From assembly GCA_030765055.1 (NCBI GenBank), contig CM060953.1, positions 194,406,482-194,470,481 of the forward strand: a stretch of 64,000 bases of DNA, read 5' to 3'. The first letter of the stretch is position 1. Every line of letters starts with the position of its first letter. Below the pieces are notes generated by a model. That model had not been told where the DNA came from, ran no database searches, and saw only the letters and a list, made by a program, of their open reading frames with translations. The translations under genes and the position numbers were made by a program. The stretch comes from Mantis religiosa (lineage: Eukaryota; Arthropoda; Insecta; Mantodea; Mantidae). Shown here piece by piece: positions 53,388-63,416 of the stretch.

Positions 53388-54127
53388 TAGAGCAGAAATG
53401 ATAGATAATGATCACTTTTTTTTTTTTTTTTTTTTTTTTTTTTGGACGGCGTGCCTATACTCATCCTCATAATTTTGATGGTCCTTCTCAAAATAGTCTC
53501 TCCAGAATGCGATGTACTTGTCTCAGCGTTTCTGCCAGTCTTCAAAGACATGCTGGAAACCATTTTTGAGAGATCCTTCAAAATCGCCTCCGCAGCCTTC
53601 ACCACTGCTTCTGATGATGGATGCCTCCCACGAAGGCGTTTCTTCAAGTTAGGGAATAGAAAAAGGTCACATGGGAGTATATCCGGACTATAGGGAGGGT
53701 GAGAGATGAACTTCACGTTGATTTTTGCAAATATTCAGCAACAACATTGGCAATATGCGGCCGCACATTATCGTGTTGCAGCATCCAGCCTACTTTACGG
53801 ACATGTGGTCTTTTGCGCCTGATATTGACTTGCAATGTTGTCAGGACATCTCTGTAGTATTGTCCAGTTACTGATGTGTGTGCAGGTACAACATGTTGAT
53901 AAACCATTCCATGAATATCAACGAATGAGATGACCATAACTTTCCCAGCAGAAGCAACCACTTTTGCATTTTGGGGGTTGGTGATGAAGGAGATTTCCAC
54001 ACCGAGCTTTGCTGTTTGCTCTCAAGATCAAAATGATGTATCCAAGTTTCATCAGCAGAGATTACGTTTGAAATAAACTCCGGATCTTCCTCTAACATCA
54101 ACTTTAACTGCATGTTACCTCCATTCC
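53388..54127 (-). mobile_element. mariner, family D, internally deleted copy joined to an 85-bp array
   Basis: The left TIR is degraded (AGAGCAG ... GATAATGATCA) with a 28-T run at 53416-53443. Transposase coding follows to the start codon region (CAT of ATG at about 54122). The same roughly 400-bp deletion as in the 24-kb copy joins ATGGAGGTAAC to ATGCAGTTAAAG. The 5' UTR and right TIR are missing: the 85-bp array begins immediately beyond the start codon. Confidence 0.85.
53444..54124 (-). pseudogene. mariner transposase, family D, deleted and frameshifted
   Basis: Minus-strand parts: MLEEDPEFISNVISADETW (first Asp), a frame change near the TPKMQKW region, GMVYQHVVPAHTSVTGQYY, LQHDNVRPHIANVVAEY (second Asp), a one-base loss at LQKST, then HPPYSPDILPCDLFLFPNLK (third Asp). 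The C-terminus runs into poly-lysine encoded by the A tract. The HTH is deleted as in the 24-kb copy. Confidence 0.85.
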
Positions 54128-56090
54128 GTGTTTCAACATAGTCTCCTTGTAACTCTACACACTTCTCCTAGCGATGTTCACATCTCTGTAACTCGTCCAA
54201 ATAGTACTTGGCGTGTTTCAACATAGTCTCCTTGTAACTCTACACGCTTCTCCCAGCGATGCTCTCATCTCTGTAACTCGTCCAAATAGTACTTGGCGTG
54301 TTTCAACATAGTCTCCTTGTAACTCTACACACCTCTCCCAGCGATGCTCTCATCTCTGTAACTCGTCCAAATAGTACTCGGCGTTTTTCAACATAGTCTC
54401 CTTGTAACTCTACACACTTCTCCCAGCGATGTTCACATCTCTGTAACTCGTCCAAATAGTACTTGGCGTGTTTCAACATAGTCTCCTTGTAACTCTACAC
54501 ATTTCTCCCAGCGATGCTCTCATCTCTGTAACTCGTCCAAATAGTACTCGGCGTTTTTCAACATAGTCTCCTTGTAACTCTACACACTTCTCCCAGCGAT
54601 GTTCACATCTCTGTAACTCGTCCAAATAGTACTTGGCGTTTTTCAACATAGTCTCCTTGTAACTCTACACACTTCTCCTAGCGATGCTCTCATCTCTGTA
54701 ACTCGTCCAAATAGTACTCCACGTTTTTCAACATAGTCTCCTTGTAACTCTACACACTTCTCTCAGCGATGTTCACATCTCTGTAACTCGTCCAAATAGT
54801 ACTTGGCGTTTTTCAACATAGTCTCCTTGTAACTCTACACACTTCTCCTAGCGATGTTCACATCTCTGTAACTCGTCCAAATAGTACTCGACGTTTTTCA
54901 ACATAGTCTCCTTGTAACTCTACACACTTCTCCTAGCGATGTTCACATCTCTGTAACTCGTCCAAATAGTACTTGGCGTGTTTCAACATAGTCTCCTTGT
55001 AACTCTACACGCTTCTCCCAGCGATGCTCTCATCTCTGTAACTCGTCCAAATAGTACTTGGCGTGTTTCAACATAGTCTCCTTGTAACTCTACACACCTC
55101 TCCCAGCGATGCTCTCATCTCTGTAACTCGTCCAAATAGTACTCGGCGTTTTTCAACATAGTCTCCTTGTAACTCTACACACTTCTCCCAGCGATGTTCA
55201 CATCTCTGAAACTCGTCCAAATAGTACTTGGCGTTTTTCAACATAGTCTCCTTGTAACTCTACACACTTCTCCCAGCGATGTTCACATCTCTGTAACTCG
55301 TCCAAATAGTACTCGACGTTTTTCAACATAGTCTCCTTGTAGCTCTACACACTTCTCCCAGCGATGCTCTCATCTCTGTAACTCGTCCAAATAGTACTCG
55401 GCGTCTTTCAACATAGTCTCCTTGTAACTCTACACACTTCTCCCAGCGATGTTCACATCTCTGTAACTCGTCCAAATAGTACTTGGCGTTTTTCAACATA
55501 GTCTCCTTGTAAGTCTACACACTTCTCCCAGCGATGTTCACATCTCTGTAACTCGTCCAAATAGTACTTGGCGTTTTTCAACATAGTCTCCTTGTAGCTC
55601 TACACACTTCTCCCAGCGATGCTCTCATCTCTGTAACCCGTCCAAATAGTACTCGACGTTTTTCAACATAGTCTCCTTGTAACTCTACACACTTCTCCCA
55701 GCGATGTTCTCATCTCTCTAACACGTCCAAATAGTACTCGGCGTTTTTCAACATAGTCTCCTTGTAACTCTACACACTTCTCCCAGCGATGTTCACATCT
55801 CTGTAACTCGTCCAAATAGTACTTGGCGTGTTTCAACATAGTCTCCTTGTAGCTCTACACACTTCTCCCAGCGATGCTCTCATCTCTGTAACCCGTCCAA
55901 ATAGTACTCGGCGTTTTTCAACATAGTATCCTTGTAGCTCTACACACTTCTCCCAGCGATGCTCTCATCTCTGTAACCCGTCCAAATAGTACTCGGCGTT
56001 TTTCAACATAGTATCCTTGTAACTCTACATACTTCTCCCAGCGATGTTCACATCTCTGTAACTCGTCCAAATAGTACTAGGCGTTTTTCT
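54128..56090 (-). repeat. 85-bp tandem array (about 23 units) from a mariner transposase C-terminus
   Basis: TTTCAACATAGTCTCCTTGT recurs at 54131, 54216, 54301, 54386, 54471 and on to about 56010, every 85 bp. On the minus strand a unit encodes YYLDELQRCEHRWEKCVELQ then GDYVE, the C-terminal tail of mariner transposases. Because 85 is not a multiple of three, the frame is lost from unit to unit. The rightmost unit is continuous with the mariner transposase at 56.1-57.0 kb (NNYFAEKNA), apart from a TAG for the next codon, so the array grew from that gene's 3' end. Variants (CGTGTTTC/CGTTTTTC, GCTCTC/GTTCAC) recur in blocks. Confidence 0.95.
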
Positions 56091-57029
56091 CTGCAAAATA
56101 ATTGTTCATGAAGTTGACTGTCTCTTCATTTGGTGAAAATCTCTGCCTTCCAAGTACAATTTTCACATGAGGAAACAAAAAGAAGTCGCTTGGGGCTAGA
56201 TCTGGTGAGTCAAGCAGTTCAAACCGTAATTCGTGGATTTCGGCCATTGCAACCGCTGAGATATCAGGCGGTGCGTTGTCTTGGTAAAACAGGTTTCTTT
56301 CTCTGCAAATGTGGCCGTTTTTCTCCAAGTTCTGCCTTCAGCTTGACATGTAATGATGTGTAATATGCACCTGTAAGGTTTGTCCTTTTTGAAGATAATG
56401 AATTAAAATAAATCCATGATTGGATTAAAATAAATCCCAAAAACAATCGCGATCACTTTCCCAGCCTAAAAAACGTTTTTGCTTCTTTGGAGTCGGTTCG
56501 CACTTTGTAGTTCACTATTTGGACTAAATTTTTGTTTCGGACCTATAATGGTGTATCCATGTTTCATCCACAGTAATTAATCGGCGCCAAAACTTGGATT
56601 TATTGCGCCTAAACTGCGACAACAGAGCGTTGGAAATGCTCATTGGAATTCGTTTTCGGTCTAACGTGAGCAAACGCGGCACCCAAAGCGCGGAAAGCTT
56701 TCTCGTGTCTAAATGTTGATTTAACATCTGACAAACACATTCTTTTTATATGTTCATAGCCTCTGCTATCTCTCTCACTTTAATTCAGCGGTCGTCTGGT
56801 ACAATTTGGTGAAATTTGGCCATCTTTCGTCGGTAGTTTCAGTTTAGGACGTCCCGAACGTTCTAAGTTCTTACGGCCACGCTTAAATTCAGCTGCCCAA
56901 AACTTCACTGTGGTAAATGATGGTGCAGAGTCCCTATACACAGAAGCCTACTCATCCTTGATTTGCGTAGACGTATTGCCATTCAAAAGCAAATATTTAA
57001 CGACAGCTCAATACTCGGTTTTGTCCATT
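56010..57029 (-). pseudogene. mariner transposase, family F, many stops
   Basis: The start ATG at 57027-57029 gives MDKTEY, a TGA, then VVKYLLLNGNTSTQIKDE (HTH), DSAPSFTTVKFWAAEFKRGR and SGRPK. Later parts: LNQHLDTRKLSALWVPRLLT, ITVDETWIHHYRSETK (first Asp), LFYQDNAPPDISAVAMAEI (second Asp) and LLDSPDLAPSDFFLFPHVK (third Asp). Only about 30 residues separate the last two Asp, because the usual HPPY is missing (a 12-bp deletion). The C-terminus NYFAEKNA leads into the 85-bp array. At least five stops or frame changes occur. Confidence 0.85.
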
Positions 57030-57206
57030 TTCATAAAAACACTCACATCAACTCACTCAAACGAATGTTGCATTACAGCTGAGCGTCCAAAATGGCTGAA
57101 ACTTTGGTGAGTAATTGTCAACAGATGAACAACGAAATTCACTAGCTTTTTTTTTACGAGTGTTGTCATCTTCATGTTGAGGTCGGAAACTTTTCAAACC
57201 ACCATC
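56010..57206 (-). mobile_element. mariner, family F, 3' end expanded into the 85-bp array
   Basis: The 5' end is probably near 57206: minus-strand sequence GGTTTGAAAAGTTTCCGACC followed by AACATGAAGATGACAACACT resembles a mariner TIR region. The transposase runs leftward to the array. The left TIR is absent, because the 85-bp array and then another mariner follow. It differs in sequence from the other mariners in this window. Confidence 0.78.
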
Positions 57207-57208
57207 GT

Positions 57209-58058
57209 AAATAGGTCATGTTTCAAGTTAAACAGACGAACGTAGTTCCCGAAGGGATATAATTCACGCACTCAATGTCATAAAAACCGGCAATCTTGTC
57301 ATTACTTAGTAACGTTAAAGAGATAACTGACAGTCACTGTCGGTCTCCATTATTTCCGTCACGATATTTTCTGCTCATCACCATTACTGATGAGACTCTA
57401 CTGAAATAAATCCTGGATCCAGATCTAGCGCCAAACAACGCGACAAAGACGAAGTCGAAAATACAAAATCGTGTTTCAGTTATAGAAAACAATAATCTCG
57501 AAGTTGCAGCAGTCGTGTAATGTTTCCTTTGCGTGTTCCGTTCGCGCGGGTTTCGAACGTGAGTAGTCTAGGTCATTGCTCATCTCCCGGGGTGCCACGA
57601 TGAGAGGTTGGCCTGAGAGCGGAGCACAATGCACACCAAAGGAAGGTATTGTTCGCTGCAGCATTGATCCAAAAACCGGCTCTTCCATTGTCGTAAAATC
57701 TGAATGCGGTTCCGCAACCATTTCTACCACAGTCCGCCTTAAAAAATCTCTTATCACTCACATGTGCTCTACATACATTTGAAAAGTTTAAAATATAACA
57801 AGAACGGCAAGAAACTGTCAATTTTTGAAATTGATTTTAGCAAAACAACTATTCCTTCTTACTTATTAACTTGTAATGCACTTTTACATATTTCATTATA
57901 GGTAAACTAAGAAAGTATATTCTAAAGGGATAATCAGATTTTTAAAATGGCTTTCTGATTACAGTACGCGCAAGATAAGAAGGGCGCTTGCATTTACGGA
58001 GTGGTATGGGAAAACGGGAAGGAGCGAGGGCTAACACTCTTTTGTTTCTACAATGTGC
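57209..58058. other. no recognisable gene
   Basis: Open frames at 57476-57757 and 57573-57821 (minus) overlap and carry no motif I recognise. Confidence 0.4.
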
Positions 58059-58241
58059 TCAACCTTGAAAAACACAGTTCAGCAAAATAGCGTGTAAGAT
58101 AAGCGAAGATGTCACAAGTAACTTGCATCCTCTGAAAACGTTCCTTAGTTTTGCCCACACCAGATCAATTACATTCAGATCACAGTTATACGGAGGTAGA
58201 CGAATAATAATGTGTCCCCTTTCGAGAGCCATAACATCCAC
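58059..58241 (-). pseudogene. DDE_3-type transposase C-terminal fragment
   Basis: LERGHIIIRLPPYNCDLNVI then DLVWAKLRN matches the final catalytic block of IS630-like DDE proteins (RLPPYHCxLNPIELxW). The catalytic Glu reads Asp here (NVIDLVW). About 60 codons remain, with no upstream catalytic part. It could belong to the same group as the relics at 33, 37 and 39 kb, which lack this block. Confidence 0.7.
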
Positions 58242-58254
58242 AAATGTTCATACA

Positions 58255-58735
58255 AATATAAATCATTTTCAAGTAAATGCTGATGTACCACACTCGTAAC
58301 AAGGATAAACTGACAATTCGAGCGCACCAAACGAGCCTTTATGAAGGAAGCTTTAACTACAAAGTGATAATGTTATATAATAAACTTCCAAATTCATTTA
58401 AACAAGCTCCATCATTAAAACACTTTAAGAATAAGGTTAAGACATTTTTGCATGCACACTGTTTTATACGGTTAATGAATTTTTAGAACTATAACCATGT
58501 AAATGAGCACTGGGAGCATAGTACATTCACAAATCTGTAATATTTATATTATGACATTTCTTGTAGTAAATTAGTCTATGCAAATACCACATGAAACCAT
58601 AGAAAAGCTGCTTACTGTGTATATTGTATGTAATCAATTTGACTTTATGTATATACTGTATTTATACATTTTGACGTGTCTCATAACATGTGTATGTTGT
58701 CAAGGACGAACTAAAATTCTAATTCTAACATACGA
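58255..58735 (+). mobile_element. LINE fragment, family E (copy 2)
   Basis: The coding end YHTRNKDKLTIRAHQTSLYE through MLYNKLPNSFKQAPSLKHF, with a stop at 58486, corresponds to the last 70 residues of the 25.6-kb copy (NTRTKNNLLVKSHKTKMYEN ... LYNKLPESIKK). The 3' UTR ends with TTGACGTGTCTCATAACATG and an AATTCTAATTCT tail. The two are related but clearly diverged. Confidence 0.8.
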
Positions 58736-59433
58736 TTGTTGTAAACTGGTTAGCTAATTAACCTCGGAATTGATCAAAACGAAATATGGCGGACATGATA
58801 AAGCTTAGCGTATTAGCCACTAGATGTCAGTGTATAGCTCATTTCAAAGTTGTCATCTATGTCTATGGAGTTAAACGAAACTTACCGAATGAGGACTTGG
58901 AGCCCGATCGTTCTTCTTATCGCGGGCATATAGTACACGCTCTTTGAATGTAAAGGGAAAAGAAGGGAAAAAATGAAGGGACAGCTGCTCACTACTTGGA
59001 ACAAGCATATATGTATATTTTAACATTAAAAACAATTACAAAGATTACCTCGAAAACGGTGAACGCACAAACCTCCTAATTTCATATAAACTGTATATTT
59101 TTGTGTAGTAAGAATTTATTTACGAATTGCACACAAGTAATTCCAAATGACAGAGGCTATTCCCAAAAGCATTTTTACATGCATATATTTTAAATAAACG
59201 ACATTTTAACGAAAGTCGTTGCAGCCATTTTTTGAAAATATCATTTAAAGTGGCACTGAGGAATTTTCTTGAAAAAATTGCATCCTCAAAGAATGTTAAA
59301 CTTATATGAATTGCTTTGTAATCTAACGATTTTTTGTAACAACTATTCTCCTTTCAATATACTTTAAACGGCGTATTTCCGGTGAAAGGTCTCTATAGAA
59401 GGTGTCAATATAATGCAATACTGTTTCCTGTCC
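58736..59433. other. no recognisable gene
   Basis: AT-rich spacer. No motif was recognised. Confidence 0.4.
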
Positions 59434-59480
59434 GCCCCTGTGCTGCGGGAGTAACATGTCTCCTCAGGTTCAAGAGGCCA
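59434..59480 (+). mobile_element. degraded tRNA-derived SINE head, family C (copy 3)
   Basis: CCTGTGCTGCGGGAGTAACA then TGTCTCCTCAGGTTCAAGAGG aligns with the head at 26743 (GTAGCATGTCTACCTCACGTTCAAGAGG). The B box has been lost, and the sequence jumps directly into a 108-bp unit. Confidence 0.6.
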
Positions 59481-60755
59481 AAAAAATGAATGTCTGGTAA
59501 CTCTAAGCTGTATGTGCCCTGTACTCATTTGAACATCATTTCATTCATCGTCCGATATGGCTTAACTTTGGAGGTTTTCTCTTATCCTGAAAGATGAATG
59601 TCTGATAACACTAAGCTCTATGTACGCTGTACTCATTTGAACATCATTTCATTCATCGTCCGATATGACTTAACGTTGGAGGTTTTCTCTTATCCTGTAA
59701 GATGAATGTCTGGTAACTCTAAGCTCTATGTACCCTGTACTCATTTGAACATCGTTTCATCCATCGTCCGATATGACTTAACGTTGGAGGTTTTCTCTTA
59801 TCCTGAAAGATGAATGTCTGGTAACTCTAAGCTCTATGTACCCTGTACTCATTTTGACATTATTTCATTCATCGTCCTATATGACTTAACGTTGGAGGTT
59901 TTCTCTTATCCTGAAAGATGAATGTCTGGTAACTCTAAGCTCTGTGTACCCTGTACTCATTTTTACATTATTTCATTCATCGTCCTATATGACTTAACGT
60001 TGGAGGTTTTTTCTTATCCTGAAAGATGAATGTCTGGTAACTCTAAGCTCTATGTACCCTGTACTCATTTGAACATCGTTTCATCCATCGTCCGATATGA
60101 CTTAACGTTGGAGGTTTTCCCTTATCCTGAAAGATGAATGTCTGGTAACTCTAAGCTCTATGTACCCTGTACTCATTTGAACATCGTTTCATCCATCGTC
60201 CGATATGACTTAACGTTGAAGGTTTTCTCTTATCCTGAAAGATGAATGTCTGGTAACTCTAAGCTCTATGTACCCTGTACTCATTTTGAAATTATTTCAT
60301 TCATCGTCCTATATGACTTAACGTTGGAGGTTTTCTCTTATCCTGAAAGATGAATGTCTGGTAACTCTAAGCTCTGTGTACCCTGTACTCATTTTTACAT
60401 TATTTCATTCATCGTCCTATATGACTTAACGTTGGAGGTTTTCTCTTATCCTGAAAGATGAATGTCTGGTAACTCTAAGCTCTATGTATGCTGTACTCAT
60501 TTGAACATCATTTCATTCATCGTCCGATATGACTTAACGTTGGAGGTTTTCTCTTATCCTGAAAGATGAATGTGTGGTAATTCTAAGCTCTATGTACCCT
60601 GTACTCATTTGAACATCATTTTATTCATCGTCCTATATGACTTAACGTTGGAGGTTTTCTCTTATCCTGAAAGATGAATGTCTGGTAACTCTAAGCTCTA
60701 TTTACCATGTACTCATTTGAACATCATTTCATTCATCCTCCGTAATGACTTAATG
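59481..60755 (+). repeat. 108-bp tandem array, about 12 units, SINE family C body
   Basis: GGTAACTCTAAGCTCT-type markers run from 59495 to 60684, 11 steps of 108 bp (total 1189). Two or three unit subtypes alternate (TTTGAACATC with CCGATATG; TTTTACATTATTTC with CCTATATG), so blocks of units have been copied together. Nearly every unit has CATGAATG/GATGAATGTCTGGTAACT. Confidence 0.94.
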
Positions 60756-61923
60756 TGGAAGGACGTCAAAAACACAACAGTGTCTTTATGTACCTCTCCG
60801 GTGAATTAACGGAACACTGCGTTTGATTTTCTGTACTGCTTCGATATTCCGGTGATGTTTTCCGCACGGCCGTAATTCAGTCAGTATACATCATCTTGTT
60901 TGGTTCCACGTTTTCACATTTCAGCATTTGATATTGTCAGCCAGGTAGTCTGGGGCTATGAGCTTTGACATTAAAATAAGCAAAAGGATAAAGGTATTAA
61001 ACTTTCTTTCGTGTTTGTTCTGCATGAAAGTGAAGAACCGTGACTGATTTCTCCATTTGTTATGGTTTGCAGAAGCTGACCTCTATATTCGTTATCACGA
61101 GGACTGCCCGCGCTGCTTTACCCCTCTCAACAACCTGCCCCGTACTCTTAGATAAAGTAAACACGCGTGGCTTGTGTACGACGCGTACTTGAAGCTACTA
61201 ACCTTCCTTAGAACTCATTAATCTGTCCTGAATCATCAGTACAAATGTCTGCAGTCTGTATGTAGGTGTTATCTGGTAAACTGTTGCGAAAGAGGGCGCA
61301 CATTCCACACATTACCTGCCTCCTACAAATACATTGCATTCCTTTCAACTTGCCGCATTCCGCTAAGCAACAAACCCCATTAAGCGAAATTGGCTTCATC
61401 ACTCAAGTGTGTTTATTGCTCAGTGCAAGTAGTTACAAAACTAACTCCCAGCTATCTTATTCTAAGACAAGCTTAAAGAGTGTTTGGATGCTTCATTTTG
61501 GACATTTTGAACAAAGGAAAAGAAACAACTGCTTCATGGTATTACATTTCCCGAAAAGAATTGAAATCGTCAAATGGGCCAATGACCGCGTATTTAAGAT
61601 ATTCACATGCCAAATTAAATGTTTATCTTGGTTTTTCTGGGAAATCCTCACAATCCTCTTCATTTTGGACAACTATTGTATAAATGGTACAAAGACGAGA
61701 TAGACAAACATCTTACTGCACATAAAATGCAGAACCCAGATATATTCTTTGTTATTTGTTGGAATTTTCCAATAAATATGTTCTAAAACGGAAAGAAAGT
61801 ATTTTATGTCCTAGACACGCAAAGAAAAAGAACTGTACCTACCAATTCTAAATAGATTTGTGTTTTCCTTAAGACATTTCCTATTATTCCTGTAAGGAAT
61901 AGGTAAATAAGGCAATTTTTGCC
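60756..61923. other. no recognisable gene
   Basis: A 145-codon open frame at 61266-61703 overlaps others on both strands and shows no known motif. I do not support it as a gene. Confidence 0.4.
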
Positions 61924-62042
61924 AGCACCTGCCAGCTGTGCTAGGGGTTCCGGTTTCGATTCCCGGCGATGTGGTGGGGATTTTTCTCCAAACAAGATAA
62001 TTCATCTTCCTTAAAGTCTGGAAGTATGAATGAGAGTGCGAA
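61924..62042 (+). mobile_element. tRNA-derived SINE head, family B (copy 2), 5'-truncated
   Basis: It begins at AGCACCTG, so the A box is missing. The B-box region CGGTTTCGATTCCCGG is at about 61951. It continues AAGTATGAATGAGAGTGCGA as at 11.69 kb and runs into the 112-bp array. Confidence 0.75.
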
Positions 62043-63130
62043 CATATGCGTGATCTAATAATTAAAAACCAACGAATACGACTTAACACCTTCGATATGT
62101 TCCAAAGGAGAACGGCCGCTGATATGACCGTTGCAGTTAAAGACGAGGTATAAATGTGTGCGTGATCTAATGATTAAAACCCAACGAATACGAGCTAACA
62201 CCTTCGATATGTTCCAAAAGAGAACGACCGCCGATATGACCATTCCAGTTAAAGGCGGGGTATAAATGTGTGCGTGATCTAATGATTAAAACCCAAGGAA
62301 TACGGGTGAACAACTTCGATATGTTCCAAAGGAGAACGGCCGTCGATATGACCATTGCAGTTAAAGGCGGAGTATAAATGTGTACGTGATCTAATGATTA
62401 AAACCCAACGAATACGAGTTAACACCTTCGAGATGTTCCAAAGGAGAACAGCCGTCGATATTACCATTGCAATTGAAGGCGAGGTATAAATGTGTACGTG
62501 ATCTATTGATTAAAACACAACGAATACGAGTTAATACCTTCGATATGTTCCAAAGGAGAACGACCGCCGATATAACCATTGTAGTTAAAGGCGAGGTATA
62601 AATGTGTACGTGATCTAATGATTAAAACCCAACGAATACGAGTTAACACCTTCGATATGTTCCAAAGGAGAACGGCCGCCGATATGACCATTGTAGATAA
62701 AGGCGGGGTATAAATGTGTACGTGATCTAATGATTAAAACCCAACGAATACGAGTTAACACCTTCGAGATGTTCCAAAGGAGAACGGCCGTCGATATGAC
62801 CATTGCAGTTAAAGGCGAGGAATAAATGTGTACGTGATCTAATGATTAAAACCCAACGAATATGAGTTAACACCTTCGATATGTTCCAAAGTAGAACGGC
62901 CGCCGATATAACCATTGTAGTTAAAGGCGAGGTATAAATGTGTACGTGATCTAATGATTAAAACCCAACTAATATGAGTTAACACCTTCGATATGTTCCA
63001 AAGGAGAACGGCCGCCGATATGACCATTGTAGTTAAAGGCGAGGTATAAATGTGTACGTGATCTAATGATTAACACCCAACGAATACGAGATAACACCTT
63101 CGATATGTTCCAAAGGAGAACGGCCGCCGT
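62043..63130 (+). repeat. 112-bp tandem array, about 9.7 units, SINE family B body
   Basis: CGTGATCTAATGATTAAAAC recurs at 112-bp spacing. The unit is the same as at 11.7-12.2 kb, where four units occur. The array is cut off inside a unit at about 63130, where mariner-derived sequence starts. Minus-strand 62-codon frames repeat only because the unit does. Confidence 0.95.
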
Positions 63131-63131
63131 T

Positions 63132-63198
63132 ATTCTGTTAGCTTATTGTGAAACAAACACGCCGTAGTAGTTTAATTGTTGGTACTTCTGGTTCCCGC
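63132..63198 (+). mobile_element. mariner, family D, 5' UTR fragment
   Basis: ATTCTGTTAGCTTATTGTG through ACACGCCGTAGTAGTTTAAT and TTGGTACTTCTGGTTCCCGC is the complement of the region upstream of the transposase start in the 45.6-46.9-kb copy (about 46738-46808). It is joined on the left to the 112-bp array and on the right to an unrelated open frame. Confidence 0.75.
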
Positions 63199-63416
63199 CT
63201 AATAAATCGGCCGTAGCAGAGCATTTTTGCTCATTTAACCATGAAATAAATCCTGAAGTTAAATTATTAAAACAATTAAATGGTCCGATAGATTTAATGG
63301 TTTGGGAAAATATATTTAGTTTAAAAAACAAACATCGCGTAAAGAATTTTAAAATACCAGCAGTTGATTCTGTTTTTAAATTTGTTTCATTTTCAGATTT
63401 TGGTAGTACATATTAA
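63198..63416 (+). pseudogene. unrecognised 72-codon open frame, possibly a Penelope-like C-terminus
   Basis: The frame is open, without an ATG at its start, to the TAA at 63414-63416: KSAVAEHFCSFNHEINPE, VKLLKQLNGPIDLMVWENIF, SLKNKHRVKNFKIP. The style (AEH...NHE, then LLKQ...WEN) recalls the end of the GIY-YIG endonuclease domain in Penelope-like elements, but this is weak. It could equally be chance open sequence in AT-rich DNA. Confidence 0.3.

Noticed and set aside
61266..61703. 145-codon open frame as a gene
   Set aside because: No motif, overlapping open frames on both strands, and AT-rich context.
61811..63027. Repeated 62-codon minus-strand frames (MVISAAVLLWNISK...)
   Set aside because: They are by-products of the 112-bp SINE-body array.
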